DNA from: Lachnospiraceae bacterium
Lineage (GTDB): Bacteria; Bacillota; Clostridia; Lachnospirales; Lachnospiraceae
NCBI GenBank assembly: GCA_009911505.1
Contig: QXXL01000007.1
Coordinates: 1 to 64,000, forward strand
Length of the DNA stretch: 64,000 bases
Direction: 5' to 3'
Shown here piece by piece: positions 23,608 through 31,937 of this stretch; within the stretch, counting starts at the first letter, position 1, and each line of letters starts with the position of its first letter. The position numbers were made by a program, and so were the translations under genes. The notes beneath the pieces are model-generated. The model worked only from the letters and a program-made list of their open reading frames with translations. It did no database searches and was not told the DNA's origin.

Positions 23608-24374
23608 CAAAATTCCACCTCCCCTGCTAAAAACACCGGGCCTTCTTTACAAATCCGTTTGTTTTTTACATTCGTATGCCCGTCCACTTCCTTTGATTTA
23701 CAGACACACCCCAGGCATGCCCCGATGCCGCACGCCATACGCTCCTCCAAAGAGACATAACACTCCATATTATGCCCTGCGGCATATTCCTTTACCGCAC
23801 GTAGCATCGGCATAGGCCCGCAGGCATAAATCCGCTCCGCCGTAAGCCCGTTCTCTTGGATCACATCCAAAACATTCCCTTTTGTGCCCGCGCTGCCGTC
23901 TTCTGTCGCAATATAAACCGTCCCATACGGCAAAAACTCCTCCGTTAAAAACTGCACATCCCTAAAACCTAGTATTATCTGTTTTTCACCAGAAAGCTGT
24001 TTTGCCAGCTCGAGCATTGGCGGGATGCCAATTCCGCCTCCGATTATAAATGACGCCCCTTCTTTCTTAGGAAACCCGTTTCCCAGAGGGCCCAAAAGCG
24101 TAAGGGGCATCCCTTCTGACAGCCTGGAAAATTCCTCTGTCCCTTTGCCTGCTATGCGGTACACCAACCGAATGGCACAGCCATCCGGATTGATCTCGCA
24201 GATACTAATAGGACGGGGCAAGAGCCTGCTGCCGTCTTCACAGTACAGCATTACAAACTGCCCGGGCACAGCCATACACGCAATTTCCGTTGTACTTACC
24301 CACATATCAAAAATCCCTTTTGAAATCTCATTATTACAGATTACGGTCCCCCGCTCTTTTCTCTTCTCTGCCAT
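23607..24374 (-). CDS. pyrK: Dihydroorotate dehydrogenase B, electron-transfer subunit
   Basis: A 255-residue FAD and 2Fe-2S subunit that passes electrons from the PyrD FMN to NAD. A ferredoxin-reductase-like fold is visible: the FAD motif RPISI near 54, glycine-rich GGGIGIPP near 112-119, and a C-terminal cluster motif CGIGACLGC plus a distal Cys at RICKEG. The stop overlaps pyrD. A 94-base spacer separates it from pyrF upstream with no convincing terminator, so it stays in the same unit. Confidence 0.95.
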   Translation of the reverse strand: MAEKRKERGTVICNNEISKGIFDMWVSTTEIACMAVPGQFVMLYCEDGSRLLPRPISICEINPDGCAIRLVYRIAGKGTEEFSRLSEGMPLTLLGPLGNGFPKKEGASFIIGGGIGIPPMLELAKQLSGEKQIILGFRDVQFLTEEFLPYGTVYIATEDGSAGTKGNVLDVIQENGLTAERIYACGPMPMLRAVKEYAAGHNMECYVSLEERMACGIGACLGCVCKSKEVDGHTNVKNKRICKEGPVFLAGEVEF

Positions 24375-24468
24375 ATTTTTCCTGCCTTTATCCTTATCTT
24401 TACTCCTCTTTTGCTCTTTTAAAAGAAGAGGCCATCACGCACATGATAAACCTCTCCCACATAATCTC

Positions 24469-25398
24469 CTATTTCACCGCGCGAAGCGCCCCGTCAATAT
24501 CCGCAATCATATCACCCACTGCAGCCCTAGACGCATCTGCAAAGTTCTTTTCCCCAAATTTACTATACTGCTCCTGCTTGTAAGCCGCAATAATCCCCCG
24601 GGAGGAATTGACAACCGCCCCAAGCCCATCTGCATTGAAAAAATGCGCCAGATCTGCACCCTTGCCGCCCTGCGCCCCATATCCAGGCACAAGGATAAAG
24701 CTCTTTGGCATTATTTTCCGCAAGGTTTTACCCATTTGGGGATAAGTCGCGCCTACGACAGCCCCAACATAGCTGTAGGAATCCCCCATATGGCTTTCCC
24801 CCCATTCGGCAACCTTTTCCCCGACCCACTCATACAATGGCCTGCCATCCGTAATCCGATCCTGGAACTCGCCGCTTGACGGGTTCGACGTCTTCACCAA
24901 CACAAAAATCCCCTTTTTCTCCTCCCTGCAGACGTCAATAAACGGCTTTATGCCGTCTGTACCCAAATACGGGTTTACTGTTGCAAAATCCTCGTCAAAT
25001 GCGCGGCATTCCTTCGATCCAACCGCTACCCTGCCCAGATGCCCGGACGCATAGGCAGCGGACGTCGAACCAATGTCGCCGCGCTTGACATCGCCAATGA
25101 CTACCAGATCCTTTTCATGGCAGTAATCCACCGTCCGTTTAAAAACTGCAAGCCCCGGCAGCCCAAACTGCTCATACATAGCAACCTGCGGCTTTACCGA
25201 CGGAATCAAATCATATACGGCGTCAATAATTGCCTTATTAAACTGCCAGACCGCTTCGGCAGCGCCCTCTAACGTTTCCCCGTATTTCGCAAACGCCTCC
25301 TCCTGCAAATGCCCCGGAATATAACTTAGCATGGGATCCAGGCCCACGCAGACAGGCGCATGTGTCTGTTTGATTTTATTTATTAATTTTTGAATCAT
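24469..25398 (-). CDS. pyrF: Orotidine 5'-phosphate decarboxylase, type 2
   Basis: A 309-residue decarboxylase producing UMP. The catalytic core DVKRGDIG near 104-111 is the Asp-Lys-x-x-Asp signature. The N-terminal CVGLDP and the C-terminal PGYGAQGGKG phosphate-binding loop match the longer type-2 subfamily (about 280-310 residues) rather than the 230-residue type 1. The start is the ATG at 25398 with GAAAGG upstream. Confidence 0.95.
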   Translation of the reverse strand: MIQKLINKIKQTHAPVCVGLDPMLSYIPGHLQEEAFAKYGETLEGAAEAVWQFNKAIIDAVYDLIPSVKPQVAMYEQFGLPGLAVFKRTVDYCHEKDLVVIGDVKRGDIGSTSAAYASGHLGRVAVGSKECRAFDEDFATVNPYLGTDGIKPFIDVCREEKKGIFVLVKTSNPSSGEFQDRITDGRPLYEWVGEKVAEWGESHMGDSYSYVGAVVGATYPQMGKTLRKIMPKSFILVPGYGAQGGKGADLAHFFNADGLGAVVNSSRGIIAAYKQEQYSKFGEKNFADASRAAVGDMIADIDGALRAVK

Positions 25399-25456
25399 AC
25401 CTTTATCCTTTCTTCAGCTGCATTGCCGTGCGTAGGCTAAAAGGATGCATTATCCA

Positions 25457-26734
25457 TCATTCTTCGCTGTACACCACTTCACCGGACACAATTGTCGTAA
25501 TGACCTTCCCAGTCACCTTGCGGTTATCAAACGGCGTATTCTTCGCCTTTCCCGCAAACTCCTTCGCCTGTATTGTATAATTTTGGTTGGGGTCAAAAAT
25601 AACGATATCAGCAGTGCTGCCTTCCTGCAGTGTGCCTTTGTCCGACCCAATCACCTTCGCCGGATTGTAGCTTAATTTTTCCGCCATCTGCATCGGGGTC
25701 AGGTAATCCTTTAACACCAGCTCTGAATATGTGACTGCCGCCGCCGTCTCAAGCCCCACAACCCCAAACGGGGCGCGTTTCATAGACTGCCCTTTTTCCA
25801 CTGCCGTATGAGGCGCGTGATCTGTCGCAATCACATCAATCGCGCCATTCTTTAACCCTTCCCGGATTGCATCCACATCTTTTACGGAACGCAGCGGCGG
25901 GTTCATTTTGAAGTTGGCATCATCAGCCGTAATATCCTCCTGTGAAAGCGTAAAATGATGCGGACAGGCTTCCGCTGTGACAGGCATACCGTTTTCCTTT
26001 GCCTGCTTTACCATCCACACACTTTTTGCAGTAGAACAGTGGCACAAATGCAGATGCACGCCAATGCTTCCGGCCAGTACAATATCTCTCGCCACAATAA
26101 TATCCTCGACCTCATTTAAAATCCCAGGCATCCCAAGCTCCTTTGCACGCTCTCCGGCATTCATCACACCGCCGTGCATCAGCTTTTTATCCTCGCAATG
26201 GGCAAATACCGGGATGCCTTCCTCTTTTGCCACCTGCATGGCACGGTAATAAAGCTCCGTATTCATCACTGACTTGCCATCCTCAGAAATAGCAGGGCTC
26301 CCCGCCTGCACCATCTTTTTAATATCCGCCAACTTCCTGCCTTCCTGGCCCTTTGTAACCGCCCCAATCTGCAATACATGAACCGGCGCCAGATTCTTTG
26401 CCTTCTGGTGCACATAATTTACCACATCTGCATTATCTACAACCGGCTTTGTGTTGGGCATTGCCAGAATTGTGGTAAAGCCTCCCCGCGCCGCTGCCTT
26501 TGCACCTGTGACAACTGTTTCCTTTTCCTCAAACCCTGGATCCCTCAAATGCACATGCAGATCAATAAAGCCTGGCATAACAAAGCAGCCCTTTGCGTCA
26601 ATCACTTTATCTGCCTTCCCCTTGATCTTCTCCTTGACCTTTGCAATCCTGCCATCTTCAACCAGAATATCGGATTCTGCATCTAATTTTGATGCTGGGT
26701 CAATTACCCTGCCGTTTTTAATTAATAATTTCAT
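25457..26734 (-). CDS. pyrC: Dihydroorotase
   Basis: A 425-residue zinc amidohydrolase that cyclises carbamoyl-aspartate. HVHLRDPG near 59-66 gives the metal His pair. A further cluster includes HCED, HLCHCS and ATDHAPH, the last with the catalytic Asp. It belongs to the type I (Firmicutes PyrC/allantoinase-like) group. The ATG at 26734 lies 11 bases after GGAGG; an in-frame extension to 26803 runs through the intergenic region and is unlikely. No pyrB/pyrI is present nearby. Confidence 0.95.
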   Translation of the reverse strand: MKLLIKNGRVIDPASKLDAESDILVEDGRIAKVKEKIKGKADKVIDAKGCFVMPGFIDLHVHLRDPGFEEKETVVTGAKAAARGGFTTILAMPNTKPVVDNADVVNYVHQKAKNLAPVHVLQIGAVTKGQEGRKLADIKKMVQAGSPAISEDGKSVMNTELYYRAMQVAKEEGIPVFAHCEDKKLMHGGVMNAGERAKELGMPGILNEVEDIIVARDIVLAGSIGVHLHLCHCSTAKSVWMVKQAKENGMPVTAEACPHHFTLSQEDITADDANFKMNPPLRSVKDVDAIREGLKNGAIDVIATDHAPHTAVEKGQSMKRAPFGVVGLETAAAVTYSELVLKDYLTPMQMAEKLSYNPAKVIGSDKGTLQEGSTADIVIFDPNQNYTIQAKEFAGKAKNTPFDNRKVTGKVITTIVSGEVVYSEE

Positions 26735-26809
26735 TTGGTATATTACCTCCCCATCTTCTCCTGTTTTCCGGAAAAGGCCAGCGCATCCAGCCGTCCTTTC
26801 CAAGCGCTT

Positions 26810-28129
26810 TTATAACTGCGTTGTTACAAAAATATCATAAATAGCCTTAATCGCCGTTTCAAAATCATTGTTGGCTACACCGATAATAATATTAAGCTCA
26901 CTCGACCCCTGATCAATCATTTTCACATTTACATTGGCATGGGATAAAGCAGAGAAAATCCTGCCTGCCGTCCCGCGTGTGGAGCGCATCCCCCTGCCTA
27001 CAACTGCAACCAGCGCAAGATCCGCTTCCAGATCCACCGTATCTGGCTTGGCAAGGCGCTTAATTGCAGAAAGCACCTGCTGCTCCTTGCCTTCAAACTC
27101 CTCCTGGTGTACAAATACTGTCATCGTATCAATGCCAGACGGCATATGCTCAAACGAAATTCCGTTCTGCTCAAACGCCGAAAGTACTTTTCTGCCAAAA
27201 CCCACCTCAGAATTCATCATATCCTTATCTACGTTCACTGCCACAAAGCCCTTTTTGCCAGCAATCCCGGTAATCGTAAACTTAGAATGATGGCAGGTAT
27301 TTTCCACAATCAGCGTCCCCGGATCCTCCGGTTTGTTTGTATTGCGTATATTAATCGGGATACCCGCCGCACGCACCGGGAATACTGCGTCCTCATGCAG
27401 CACCGTTGCCCCCATATAAGAAAGCTCCCGCAGCTCGCGGTATGTGATTACCTGGATTACCTCTGGATTTTCAATAATACGTGGATCCGCAATTAAAAAT
27501 CCGGATACGTCCGTCCAGTTCTCATACAAATCCGCCCCTGCCGCCTTCGCTACAATCGACCCGGTAATATCCGACCCGCCGCGTGAAAACGTACATACCG
27601 TCCCATCCTTTTTTGCCCCATAAAAGCCCGGAATCACGGCATTCTCGCACTTTTTTAGGCGGGCGGACAGGGCTTTATTCGTTTTCTCCGAATCAAACTC
27701 GCCCTTGTCGTCAAAAAACACAACCTCCGCCGCATCAATAAACGTATACCCCAGAAAATCTGCCATAATAATCCCGTTCAAATATTCCCCGCGGGAAGCC
27801 GCATAGTCTGCACCTGCCTTTTGTTTAAAATTCTCCTCAATTGTACGAAACTGATCCTCCAGGGATGTCTTTAAATTCAGGCCATTGATAATCGTATCAA
27901 ACCTGTCTTTAATTTTCCGAAGCATAGGCTTAAAGTCCTCGCCTGCTTCCGCGGCCGCATAGCAGCCATAAAGCATATCTGTGACCTTCGTGTCTTTGTC
28001 ATTGCGTTTGCCCGGCGCGCTTGGGACAACGTATTTGCGGCTTTCATCCGAACGGATAATTTCCCCGGCCTTCGCAAACTGTCCCGCGCTCGCCAGAGAG
28101 CTGCCGCCAAACTTCACTACCTTTACCAT
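26810..28129 (-). CDS. lysC: Aspartate kinase
   Basis: A 439-residue kinase that phosphorylates aspartate, the first step to threonine, lysine and methionine. KFGGSSLA near the N-terminus binds aspartate and ATP; FSRGGSDITG (near 200) and the following domain complete the kinase. Two ACT regulatory domains occupy about 295-439. The long form starting at the ATG 28129 has GGAGGG six bases upstream. It sits between the apgM-like gene and pyrC, so the enzyme is made together with both of its aspartate-using branches. Confidence 0.93.
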   Translation of the reverse strand: MVKVVKFGGSSLASAGQFAKAGEIIRSDESRKYVVPSAPGKRNDKDTKVTDMLYGCYAAAEAGEDFKPMLRKIKDRFDTIINGLNLKTSLEDQFRTIEENFKQKAGADYAASRGEYLNGIIMADFLGYTFIDAAEVVFFDDKGEFDSEKTNKALSARLKKCENAVIPGFYGAKKDGTVCTFSRGGSDITGSIVAKAAGADLYENWTDVSGFLIADPRIIENPEVIQVITYRELRELSYMGATVLHEDAVFPVRAAGIPINIRNTNKPEDPGTLIVENTCHHSKFTITGIAGKKGFVAVNVDKDMMNSEVGFGRKVLSAFEQNGISFEHMPSGIDTMTVFVHQEEFEGKEQQVLSAIKRLAKPDTVDLEADLALVAVVGRGMRSTRGTAGRIFSALSHANVNVKMIDQGSSELNIIIGVANNDFETAIKAIYDIFVTTQL

Positions 28130-28192
28130 ATCATTCCCTCCAGCGGCGTATCTTCGCCATATATTCATAATTTATTCTATTTTGCCAGCGCC

Positions 28193-29395
28193 CTAAACCT
28201 GTAGCAGCCTCCCAATCAGCATATGCCCTTCCTCAATAAAATTTCCTGAAGCCTGCGCCTCTTCTTCATTATACTTCCAGCCCTCTTCCCTCTCATTTGT
28301 ACTGTCATATAACAAATAAGGCACACTATCGGCGGTATGCGTGCGAATGCAGACCGGCGTCGGATGATCCGGCAAAACCACCATCCGAAAATCTTCCCCT
28401 GCCGCACGCAGCCCTTCCACAACTGGACGGATAATCCTTTGATCTAAATTCTCAATAGCCTGCACCTTACGCCCTGCGCTGCCCTGATGCCCCATCTCAT
28501 CCGGCGCTTCCAGGTGCACATATACAAAATCATACCCGCCTTTTACCAAAACGTCAACTGCCGCCTTAGCCTTCCCCTCATAATTGGTAGTAAGTCCGCC
28601 ATTTGCCCCCTCTACCGTAATGACTTTCATAGAAGCCCCAACCGCAATCCCCTTTAAGAGATCCACAGCCGAAATCATAGCCCCCTTTTTGCCTGTCATT
28701 TCCTTAAATGCAGAAAGCTCCGGCTTTGTACCTGCCCCCCAAAACCAACACGAATTAGCCGGATTAAGCCCCATTTCCCTGCGTTTTATATTAATGGGAT
28801 GATTTACCAAAATCTCATAGCTCCTCTCCATCATTTTCCGGAGTGCGGGCTTTTGTGGCAGCTTATCCCCAATCACCTGCTCTAGGATATCATGGGGCTG
28901 TACCAGCTCTGCCATATCCCCCTTCTCCCAAATCAAAAGGTGTCGGTAACTCGTCCCCACATAAAACCGGAATTCCTCTGTCTCAAGCTCCTGCCTTACT
29001 GCTTCCAGCAAAACAGCAGCATCCTCCGTTGAAATCTCCCCGGAGCTGTGGTCAAGTATCCTGCGCTGCCCATAGCTTTCTTCTTCTTGTGAAAGAGTCA
29101 CCAGGTTGCAGCGCAGCGCAATATCCGTATCTTTCATCGGCACGCCGATACTAAGCGCCTCAAGCGGTGAGCGCCCGGAATAATATTTACGCGGATCATA
29201 CCCCAGCACAGAAAGGTTTGCTGTATCGCTCCCCGGGCTCATGCCGTCTGGTATGGTATGCACCAGGCCAATTTCCCCTTTTGCCGCAAGCGCATCCATC
29301 AACGGCGTCTTTGCGTATGCAAGCGGGGTTGCGTTCCCTAACGCTTCAATGGGACGGTCTGCCATACCGTCCCCTAATATTACCAGATACTTCAT
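28193..29395 (-). CDS. Cofactor-independent phosphoglycerate mutase family, putative homoserine kinase
   Basis: A 400-residue alkaline-phosphatase-superfamily enzyme of the ApgM type. ILGDGMAD at 6-13 holds the N-terminal metal Asp, SPGSDTANLSVLGYDP near 53-68 has the catalytic Ser, and VLPDHPTP near 345 the C-terminal metal residues. It lies 11 bases after hom and before aspartate kinase. ApgM-like proteins in thr clusters have been proposed or shown to act as homoserine kinases in place of ThrB, and no GHMP kinase thrB is seen here. The threonine role is therefore the better reading, inferred from context. Confidence 0.85.
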   Translation of the reverse strand: MKYLVILGDGMADRPIEALGNATPLAYAKTPLMDALAAKGEIGLVHTIPDGMSPGSDTANLSVLGYDPRKYYSGRSPLEALSIGVPMKDTDIALRCNLVTLSQEEESYGQRRILDHSSGEISTEDAAVLLEAVRQELETEEFRFYVGTSYRHLLIWEKGDMAELVQPHDILEQVIGDKLPQKPALRKMMERSYEILVNHPINIKRREMGLNPANSCWFWGAGTKPELSAFKEMTGKKGAMISAVDLLKGIAVGASMKVITVEGANGGLTTNYEGKAKAAVDVLVKGGYDFVYVHLEAPDEMGHQGSAGRKVQAIENLDQRIIRPVVEGLRAAGEDFRMVVLPDHPTPVCIRTHTADSVPYLLYDSTNEREEGWKYNEEEAQASGNFIEEGHMLIGRLLQV

Positions 29396-29406
29396 AGCCT
29401 GCTCCT

Positions 29407-30609
29407 TTACTGGTTGCCCATGCGGATCACAGAACGCACGTCAAGGGCAGCCGCTTTTGCTTTAAACTCTGCTTCTGCCATTATGGAGGTCACAAATCCG
29501 CACTCTCCGTCCACGCCCGCGTCCACAAAATCTACTGTTCCAAATACGCCTTTTATTTCTTCCCTGCCCGAAGAGGTACGCACAAAAAATGCGTTTTTTA
29601 TTTTGCCAAACTCTAAAAGCGATATCTTTTCTGGCTTCCACTCCACCGGGATATTGCAGTCCATATGCCGTGCGAGACCAACCATATCCGCTACAACCGC
29701 CGAAGCCGTCGGGAGCTTGCCTGCGCCGCTGCCATAAAACATTGCGTCGCCAAGTACGTTTCCATGTACGAATACTGCGTTAAATACATCGTTTACGCCA
29801 TATAGCGGATGTTCGGGGGAAAGCAGGTGCGGCGCTACAAAAACAGCATAGCCTTCCGGCGTTTTTTTGCTGACGGCTAAAAGCTTCACCGCACGCCCCA
29901 TCTGCTTTGCATATGTTATATCCACTGCTGAAACCTTCGTAATCCCTTCCGTATAAATATCCTGGTAATCCACCTGCTGGCCGCAGGCAAGCGAGGTCAG
30001 AATGGCAATTTTGCGGCAGGCGTCATAGCCCTCAATATCCGCAGAAGGATCCTTTTCCGCATAGCCCTTCTGCTGCGCATCGAGCAGTACGTCTGCAAAT
30101 TCCAGGCCCTCCCTGCTCATCTTCGTCATCATATAGTTAGTTGTCCCATTTAAAATCCCTGTTATTTCTTCCATTTCATCCGCTGTCAGCGCGTTAAGCA
30201 TTGTCCTTATAATTGGAATACCCCCGCCAACACTCGCTTCAAACATAAAATTCACATTTTTTTCTTTGGCAAGGGCTAAAAGCCCTGCCCCCTTTTCCGC
30301 TACCAGTGCTTTGTTTGAGGTCGTCACATGCTTGCCCGCTTCTAACATTGCTTTTACAAACGTATAAGCCGGTTCTACACCGCCCATCGTTTCTACTACA
30401 ATCTGTATTTCTGGATCCTCTGCGATGACCTTGTAATCATGTACCACTTTTTCCTGGATAGGTGTGCCCGAAAAATCGCGGATATCTAAAATATATTTGA
30501 TCTCAATGCCCTGCCCGGCACGTTCTGCAATCAAATCCCGGTTGATGTCAAGTACCTCCACAACGCCCGAGCCAATTGTGCCGTATCCCATTACTGCTGC
30601 TTTTAACAT
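29407..30609 (-). CDS. hom: Homoserine dehydrogenase
   Basis: A 400-residue NAD(P)-dependent enzyme reducing aspartate semialdehyde to homoserine. A Rossmann motif GYGTIGSG lies at 8-15. The catalytic region includes NGTTNYM near 155-161 and the Lys/Asp pair in KDPSADIEGYD near 192-202. The C-terminal ACT-like region (from about 320) is short compared with the 430-residue enzymes. It follows the UPF0735 ACT gene by 20 bases. Confidence 0.94.
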   Translation of the reverse strand: MLKAAVMGYGTIGSGVVEVLDINRDLIAERAGQGIEIKYILDIRDFSGTPIQEKVVHDYKVIAEDPEIQIVVETMGGVEPAYTFVKAMLEAGKHVTTSNKALVAEKGAGLLALAKEKNVNFMFEASVGGGIPIIRTMLNALTADEMEEITGILNGTTNYMMTKMSREGLEFADVLLDAQQKGYAEKDPSADIEGYDACRKIAILTSLACGQQVDYQDIYTEGITKVSAVDITYAKQMGRAVKLLAVSKKTPEGYAVFVAPHLLSPEHPLYGVNDVFNAVFVHGNVLGDAMFYGSGAGKLPTASAVVADMVGLARHMDCNIPVEWKPEKISLLEFGKIKNAFFVRTSSGREEIKGVFGTVDFVDAGVDGECGFVTSIMAEAEFKAKAAALDVRSVIRMGNQ

Positions 30610-30629
30610 GTTTCCTCCATTCCAGGGAC

Positions 30630-31073
30630 TTACTCCCTTGCAAGTATTTTCAGATAATGAATCCCCGTTTTCCCCTCAATCTCCTCCGCCATCTCGGAAA
30701 TATCCCCTGTATCCGGCAACACGTCCACACTGATGCTTAAGGAAGCCACCCCGTTTACCGGAATGCTCTGATGGATCGTTAGAACATTGGCATGGTAGTC
30801 CGCTACTGACTTTAGTACCTCAGACAAAAGCCCCGGCTCGTCGTCCATCTGGATGATCATAGTAACCGTCATCCCCCTCGTATTGTCATGGAACGGGAAA
30901 ATATCATCCTTGTATTTGTAAAAAGAACTGCGGCTGATCCCAACAGCATCCGCCGCCTCCTGCACACTGGCCGCCTTCCCGGTATCGAGCAGGCGCTTAG
31001 CTTTTACGACCTTTAAGAGTACTTCGGGTATGGCTTTTTCTTTCAGGACAAAGTAATTTGATTTTACTGCCAT
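30630..31073 (-). CDS. pheB: UPF0735 ACT-domain regulatory protein (PheB-like)
   Basis: A 147-residue protein of exactly the usual family length. The N-terminal helix-turn-helix-like part (about 28-60, AADAVGISRSSFYKYK) is followed by an ACT domain (about 72-147) that would bind an amino acid. It heads the operon with hom, which suggests amino-acid-responsive control. The ATG at 31073 lies after GGAGGA; upstream in-frame codons to 31163 would overlap the promoter and are rejected. Confidence 0.85.
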   Translation of the reverse strand: MAVKSNYFVLKEKAIPEVLLKVVKAKRLLDTGKAASVQEAADAVGISRSSFYKYKDDIFPFHDNTRGMTVTMIIQMDDEPGLLSEVLKSVADYHANVLTIHQSIPVNGVASLSISVDVLPDTGDISEMAEEIEGKTGIHYLKILARE

Positions 31074-31134
31074 AACTTCTGAATCCTCCGTGTGTAATGT
31101 ATGTGTCAGGGGTACAGTTGTCCATGTGACAAAG

Positions 31135-31163
31135 ATAATATCATAAAAGAAGGGCTGTTGCAA
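31135..31163 (-). promoter_or_regulatory. Promoter of the thr/pyr operon
   Basis: TTGCAA (31158-31163), a 17-base spacer and TATTAT (31135-31140) on the minus strand, about 60 bases before pheB. The -35 box lies inside the loop of the terminator of the upstream unit. Confidence 0.75.
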
Positions 31164-31171
31164 CCTTCTTT
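31146..31171 (-). terminator. Terminator after the TPM-domain gene
   Basis: AAAGAAGG/CCTTCTTT form an eight-pair stem with a ten-base loop and a short T run on the minus strand, four bases past the stop at 31175. It overlaps the promoter of the next operon. Confidence 0.65.
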
Positions 31172-31174
31172 ACA

Positions 31175-31936
31175 CTAAAACTTTCTGCCCCTGCCCCCGA
31201 ATTTGCGTCCGCCTGCCCCTCTGTGCACCGTACTGCGGTTTGCAGGCCTTGACGTCCTCCTGGAAGCCGCATTTGGCGGCCTTCTGTATGGCCTTCTGTA
31301 ATAGCCTGCCCTTTTGCCCTTAGTACGGCCCCTTACAATTTTGCCAAGTATGAACCCTCCCACTGCAGCTACTGCCATAAACGCAATACTGCCTATTGTG
31401 CCGGGCTTATTAGCCCCTTCGTCCGTAACTTTGACATCCTCTGGCATCCCCCTTGTATACGCCTGATCCGATTCATACATCATCAGGTAAAGCGCCTGCG
31501 TATAATCCTCTTTCTGGGCTGCCGCATGGGCTTTTTCCAGGATATTATCTAATCTGCTGCCAGTTAGGTAAAGCTGGGCTTCCCCAGCAGTCGCAAGATA
31601 AAGCTCGCCATTATCCAAATCCACCAGACAGCTAATGCCGTCATCTCCCGTTGTATACTTGTTAAAATATTCCTCACATAACGTCTGGGCCTTTTTGCCC
31701 CCGGCATCGCTGCAAGTCGCCGCCACAACACTCCAGCCGCTTTTCTCTGAAAGTGCCTGGGCTATGCCCTTTAACCAGTCAGCTTCTTCCTCCATCAAAA
31801 CATTTGCATCATCCGCAACCGTTACGCCCGGCGCCTCTTTTGCTTCCCCTGCCCAGCAGTCCGCCACGCCAAAAAACATGCACAAGCATATTACGGCGCA
31901 TACCAGGGCCGCCGCTATTCTTTTTATTCCTGCCAT
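31175..31936 (-). CDS. Secreted/membrane TPM-domain (YgcG-like) protein
   Basis: A 253-residue protein. A signal peptide (about 1-30) precedes a TPM/Psb32-like domain (about 38-165), then a transmembrane helix (about 182-202). The tail is very rich in Arg, Gly and Pro (YRRPYRRPP, ending GGRGRKF). The ATG at 31936 is preferred because GAGG is nine bases upstream; the ATG at 31945 has no room for one. Either start overlaps or abuts the prfB stop. TPM proteins are linked to membrane-protein repair and quality control; here the role is inferred. Confidence 0.8.
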   Translation of the reverse strand: MAGIKRIAAALVCAVICLCMFFGVADCWAGEAKEAPGVTVADDANVLMEEEADWLKGIAQALSEKSGWSVVAATCSDAGGKKAQTLCEEYFNKYTTGDDGISCLVDLDNGELYLATAGEAQLYLTGSRLDNILEKAHAAAQKEDYTQALYLMMYESDQAYTRGMPEDVKVTDEGANKPGTIGSIAFMAVAAVGGFILGKIVRGRTKGKRAGYYRRPYRRPPNAASRRTSRPANRSTVHRGAGGRKFGGRGRKF

Positions 31937-31937
31937 A

